From Nipponacmea schrenckii (taxonomy: Eukaryota; Mollusca; Gastropoda; Lottiidae): a DNA stretch of 64,000 bases. Numbering within the stretch: position 1 is the stretch's first letter; every line of letters starts with the position of its first letter. Under the pieces are notes generated by a model that saw only the letters and a program-made list of their open reading frames with translations, was not told the DNA's origin and made no database searches. The translations under genes were made by a program, and so were the position numbers. The DNA lies in NCBI GenBank assembly GCA_030562195.1, contig JAUJPP010000006.1:4216001-4280000 (forward strand), in the 5' to 3' direction. Shown piece by piece: positions 60,201 to 64,000 of this stretch.

Positions 60201-62119
60201 CGTTATGACCTATTGATATACTGTCACGTTATGCCTTATTGTTATATCAGGTAATGGTACATTGATACACTGTCACGCCATGACCTATTGATATACCGTC
60301 ACGCTATGTCTTATTGATATACCGTCACGTTATGACCTATTGATATACTGTCACGTTATGACCCATTGATACACTGTCACGCCATGACCTATTGATATAC
60401 CGTCACGCTATGACCTATTTATATACCACCACACTATAACCTATTGGTATACCGTTACGCTATTATACCGTCACGCTATGAGCTATCGATATACCGTCAC
60501 TCTATGCCCTATTGATATACTGTACCGCCATGCTATGAGCTATTAATATACCGTCACGCTATGTCCTATTGATATAGCGTCACGCTATGCCCTATTGATA
60601 TACTGCCACGCTATGACTTATTGATATACCGTCACACTATGTCCTATTGATATACTGCCACTCTTTGACATATTATTCTATATCACCTCAATAACACATG
60701 TGAAAAAATATGGTATTTTTCATTGAGGTATTTTCTTAATGCTTAGTCATTATACTATGCATCACAAATTGTACACATAGCAAATCACCAGGTAACACCA
60801 CGTAACACGTAAGCTAATTTCAGCTCTATGTATACTAACATGGTTGTTAAAATGTTTCTCCTTGCAGCACTATTTATTCCAATGGTGTCTATCCCTTCTC
60901 CATTTCATCTGATGACGACGCGTGTAAATTGTACTGATACGTTATGTACCTTGTTATTAACGAAGTGTGTTATACCATGATTCATTCCCTCGCGTTCCTT
61001 TTTATATAGTTGACGGAAGATCATTTCAGGCTACCTTTTATTGGGGAAATAAACCTGTAACTGACTGTTTTTTTTTTTTTTTTTTTTTTGCAGTATTTCA
61101 GGCTGAAGCGAAATGCTGGAATGATTCCAACTTTAAAGAGGGCATGACACATTGTCAGAAAATTGCACAGGGTCGCATCGCATCCTCCATGGTCCTCGCT
61201 GATAGATGCGAGTAAGTAACTCTTTTTCCTTCTAGTTTTATATTACTCCATTGTTTAAGCTAAAGATAAGATTATTTCTAGCAACACTATTAAGTTGGGG
61301 AACTTCATAAATCGCTGGTTAGAATATTTAAATATGATCGTTTTACTGAGAAAGCACTGCATTGGCGTTGGAAATAGATTCACTCCCGAAACGTTTTTTA
61401 TCTCTAGATCGTGAACAAAGTCCTAAAGGTCATTAACATTGATAGTTAGCAAACCTTGTTTTTTTCAAAAAAATAACTTGTCATTTGAGAAATGAAATCG
61501 TCAAGGATTTCCACATTCAGCAACTTTTAGTTTACATCGCAGTTGAAATTATGTCCTTTATTGCAGTGCCCTAGTGAACCTAAATGATTGTCTGGGGGTA
61601 ACAACAGGACGAGTCTGTAACAAACAAGCCGGAGAATTTATGATGGAAATGATCTACCGTGGATTAAAACCAGCTAAAAAATTCATGGGATGTTCGTTTG
61701 GATTCCGACTCGGATGTAAGTATTTTCTGAGGGTGTAAGTTTGGAAGTTTTCGTTAGATTTGTATGGAACTGTGCAGTTTGGTCCTTTATTGTTTAGGTG
61801 CATACCTTCAAGTAAGGGAATTATCCAAAGCATTCCTTAGAAATTTAGTCGTTCGGATTGGAAAATAAATCAAGGCCTCGTGTGCAACAGGCTGTGTATG
61901 TAAAAAATCCCATAACAGTTTGAAATCGCAAAAAAAGTTGGCTAATGCCGCTGTCCTGGCAAAATTTCCCTCGTTGCAACCATACTGGGCATTGCCCGTC
62001 TTCATTAGCCAAATAGGTGCAGAAGAGTAGGAGGTTAATGTCCATACATTTGATTTCATTTCCGAATTCATCTGATGGCATTCTGTTACTGAGATTGTCT
62101 TTTTCTTTCTTCAGATTAA
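57275..62119 (+). CDS. Secreted 12-cysteine protein with two six-Cys modules, 204 residues
   Basis: Six exons: 57275-57338, 58802-58955, 59701-59825, 61094-61211, 61567-61715 and 62115-62119 (Tyr, stop). All introns are GT-AG and the phases are 1, 2, 1, 2, 1. Exon 1 is a signal peptide (MVMWYPETILGLSLLFLGVF). Module 1 (exons 2-3) runs from CNENEIYSC through AFC, VQKC, LVEC and GYLC. Module 2 (exons 4-5) runs from AEAKC through THC, ADRC, LNDC, GRVC and MGC. Each has six cysteines, and its internal phase-2 intron falls 2 nt after the third Cys codon. This marks a tandem duplication of a phase 1-1 module. The pattern recalls small secreted six-Cys domains such as DUF19/T20D4.11-like, but I cannot assign the family. 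Function unknown; likely extracellular. The first donor (GTTTGA) is weak. Confidence 0.87.
57945..58130 (+). mobile_element. SINE partial copy in intron 1 of the 12-cysteine gene
   Basis: Body and tail only: GTCAGAGGGGCTGACCTGGA, TTGGAAATCGCAAAAGAG, CTGCACACTGCGTGGCGTTG and GTAGGACGTAAAACTCC. Confidence 0.65.
58405..58612. repeat. 68-bp palindromic tandem repeat, three copies
   Basis: Each unit carries a near-perfect palindrome (TTTTCACCTAGGTGAAAA in the first), a constant spacer GTCGAAAAATTTGATGTTTA and a second arm GACTTTTCACCCAGGT. Period 68 bp. Lies in intron 1 of the 12-cysteine gene. Confidence 0.9.
58976..59249. mobile_element. MITE family A copy in intron 2 of the 12-cysteine gene
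   Basis: Starts CTACTGCGTCTTAGAATAGG and ends TTCCATGACGCAGTATTCCT with TTAA; contains TTATGGCAGCAGGTATGTTC. Confidence 0.7.
59450..59695. repeat. Degenerate roughly 60-bp repeat next to exon 3
   Basis: Four copies of CTGACCGAGTCTAAATGAGT, TTGTATGACTTGTGCCTTAA, ATGACTTGTACCTAC with drift. The last copy ends in the TTTTTTAG acceptor region of exon 3 of the 12-cysteine gene. Confidence 0.8.
60100..60680. repeat. 26-bp tandem repeat in intron 3 of the 12-cysteine gene
   Basis: About 20 drifting copies of CTATTGATATACCGTCACGC with TATGAC. Preceding sequence (59890-60060) has three looser copies of a TAGCGTCACACTCTGTCAGG motif. Confidence 0.9.
61835..62065 (+). mobile_element. SINE partial copy in the last intron of the 12-cysteine gene
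   Basis: Contains TTTAGTCGTTCGGATTGG, CGCTGTCCTGGCAAAATTTC, GGCATTGCCCGTCTTCATTA and AGGTGCAGAAGAGTAGGAGG. It ends about 50 nt before the final acceptor. Confidence 0.65.
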
Positions 62120-62204
62120 ATGAAGACTAGATTTACTGCATTTCTACTCTAAAGAGCGGTGGAAATAATCCGGACGCAATGCAACTTTCGATTATTTTTA
62201 AATA

Positions 62205-62320
62205 CTGCGTCTTAAAATGAATTTAAAAAAAAGTTTTATAAGAGCATATATTCATCAGCTTATTTATAAACCTGCTGTCATAAATAACATAACTGAATCC
62301 TTATATAATATAATATAAAC
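62205..62320. mobile_element. MITE family A fragment
   Basis: AAATACTGCGTCTTAAAATG followed by ATATTCATCAGCTTATTTAT and ACATAACTGAATCCTTATA; truncated. It lies downstream of the 12-cysteine gene's stop codon, in its probable 3' untranslated region. Confidence 0.6.
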
Positions 62321-62719
62321 AATTGCAGCTTAAGGTCTCAGCCTCCGCCTATTTATTTTTCACTGTTTCGATAAAAACACACAATCCTCCACACCTGGCA
62401 CTGGACCCGCTGAACGGAACAATGTATGGTTCGTACGAGAACGCGTCTAACCTTATTTCTATAATGTGAGAACGACTCTTTGGTTTCGGATGTTCTTGTG
62501 TCATTTACGTGTAAGAACCATACATAGATCCGTATGACCGAACCCATTCTAGTCTCATTTTATCCTGGATTTACAGGCATATTTACTCCAAGGTCATGTG
62601 ACTCATTTATAATTTATTGAAGGTCATTTCGTGAATCATCAAGTTATTACCGTCGTAATTAGAATAATTAATTAGCTAGTCTGTTAACTGAACGAACTTA
62701 GTACAACAATTTATTACAT

Positions 62720-62725
62720 AATAAA
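62720..62725 (+). terminator. Possible poly(A) signal of the 12-cysteine protein gene
   Basis: AATAAA is the first good signal after the stop at 62119; another lies at 62814-62819. The intervening 600 bases hold a MITE fragment and no coding sequence. Which one is used cannot be told from sequence. Confidence 0.3.
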
Positions 62726-62821
62726 TTTGTTTTTAATTCTATTTATTTTTTGTACGTTACTTTCGGGTTGCATGCAACAGTTAATTCACATATAGTTTGG
62801 TGATGATAATGATAATAAAGG

Positions 62822-64000
62822 TGTATCACAATATATCACAATACGCATAACAATACAGGGGAATGTATCGCAATATATCACAATACGCATCACAATACAG
62901 GGGGGTGTATCGTAGTATATCACAATACGTATCACAATACAGGGGGTTGAGGTGTATCACAATACGGGGGGTGTATCGCAATATATCACAATACGTATCA
63001 AAATACGGGGAGGTGTATCGCAATATATCGCAATACGCATTACAATACAGGTGGTTGGGGTGTATCGCAATATATCACAATGCGCATCACAATACAGGTG
63101 GTTGGGGTGTATCGCAATATATCACAATATGTATCAAAATACGGGGAGGTGTATCGCAATATATCGCAATACGCATTACAATACAGGTGGTTGGGGTGTA
63201 TCCAATATATCACAATGCGCATCACAATACAGGTGGTTGGGGTGTATCGCAATATATCACAATATGTATCACAATACGGGGGGTGTATCGCAATATATCA
63301 CAATACGCATCACAATACAGGGGGGTGTATCGTAGTATATCACCATACGCATCACAATACAGGGGGTTTGGGTGTATAGCAATATATCACAATACGTACC
63401 ACAATACAGGGGGGTGTATCGCAATATATCACAATACAGGGGAGTGTATCGTAGTATATCACAATACGCATCACAATACAGGGGGGTGTATCGTAGTATA
63501 TCACAACACAGGGAGGTATATCGCATTATATCACAATACGCATCACAATACAGGGGGTTGGGGTGTATCGCAATATATCACAATATGTATCACAATACGG
63601 GGGGGGTATCGCAATATATCACAATACGTACCACAATACGGGGAGGTGTATCGCAATATATCGCAATTTTTCCCTCACAATACAGGGGGTGGGTGTATCG
63701 CAATATATCACAATACGGGGGGGGGGGGGGGGGGTATCGCAATATATCACAATACGTACCACAATACAGGGGGGTGTATCGCAATATATCACAATACGCA
63801 TCACAATACAGGGGGTGAATCGTAGTATATCACAACACAGGGAGGTATATCGCATTATATCACAATACGCATCACAATAAGGGGGTTGGGGTGTATCGCA
63901 ATATATCACAAGATGTATCACAATACGGGGGGGGGGGGGGGTATCGCAATATATCACAATACGCATCACAATACAGGGGGTGTATCGCAATATATCACAA
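62822..64000. repeat. Roughly 42-bp tandem repeat running off the right edge
   Basis: The unit is GTGTATCGCAATATATCACA then ATACGCATCACAATACAGGG plus a G run of variable length, up to about 16 G near 63717 and 13 near 63927. More than 25 copies. Long open frames exist on both strands because the core has no stop in several frames; these are not genes. Confidence 0.97.

Noticed and set aside
62863..63990. Multiple open frames on both strands, up to 320 codons
   Set aside because: Products of the 42-bp satellite; frames shift wherever the G run changes length.

Overview
This is eukaryotic nuclear DNA: AT-rich, packed with tandem and dispersed repeats, with short exons separated by GT-AG introns. 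I infer a lophotrochozoan animal, most likely a marine mollusc. The reasons are an RNA-binding protein of protostome type, a tRNA-derived SINE family, many small MITE-like elements, and secreted Gln-rich and Cys-rich proteins of a kind common in molluscan secretions. No bacterial features, rRNA genes or intact transposase genes were seen.

Four genes are well supported. (1) A TIA1/TIAR-type RNA-binding protein lies on the minus strand. Its first four coding exons are at 34553-34170 and 23309-23214; the rest must lie beyond the left edge or be too diverged to recognise, so much of 1-23 kb is probably intron. (2) A plus-strand gene at 41.8-47.7 kb encodes a secreted Gln-rich protein of about 1435 residues, with a TATA box, a non-coding first exon, a signal-peptide exon and one very large repetitive exon. 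(3) A minus-strand gene at 52.3-51.05 kb encodes a secreted Gly/Asn/Gln/Arg-rich protein of 154 residues with almost the same promoter and exon plan, convergent with gene 2. (4) A plus-strand six-exon gene at 57.27-62.12 kb encodes a secreted 204-residue protein with 12 cysteines, built from two copies of a six-cysteine module. Its exons are too short to stand out as open reading frames.

The repeats, left to right, are: a 3.5 kb array of a 50-bp fold-back unit (4.6-8.1 kb) with decayed relatives at 11.6-12.4 kb; a transposon-like block at 9.5-10.7 kb; oppositely oriented arrays at 12.7-13.1 and 14.6-14.8 kb; a 34-bp array at 14.9 kb; a 150-bp palindrome at 19.2 kb; and arrays of 56 bp (23.7 kb), 22 bp (29.1 kb), 40 bp (31.6 kb), 52 bp (37.4-39.2 kb), about 41 bp (40.3 kb), 54 bp (54.4 kb), 21 bp (55.4 kb), 15 bp (56.1 kb), 68 bp (58.4 kb), about 60 bp (59.5 kb), 26 bp (60.1 kb) and about 42 bp (62.8 kb to the right edge). 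Three dispersed families recur: a MITE with TTAAAGGGATA-like ends, a tRNA-derived SINE, and a second MITE with a TGTTTCCACTTG-like motif.

Genes 2 and 3 look like co-regulated secretory matrix genes. Copies of the first MITE form the 3' end of intron 1 in gene 2 and appear to carry the poly(A) signal of gene 3. The names of genes 2-4 remain unknown; I describe what is visible and do not assign a specific function.
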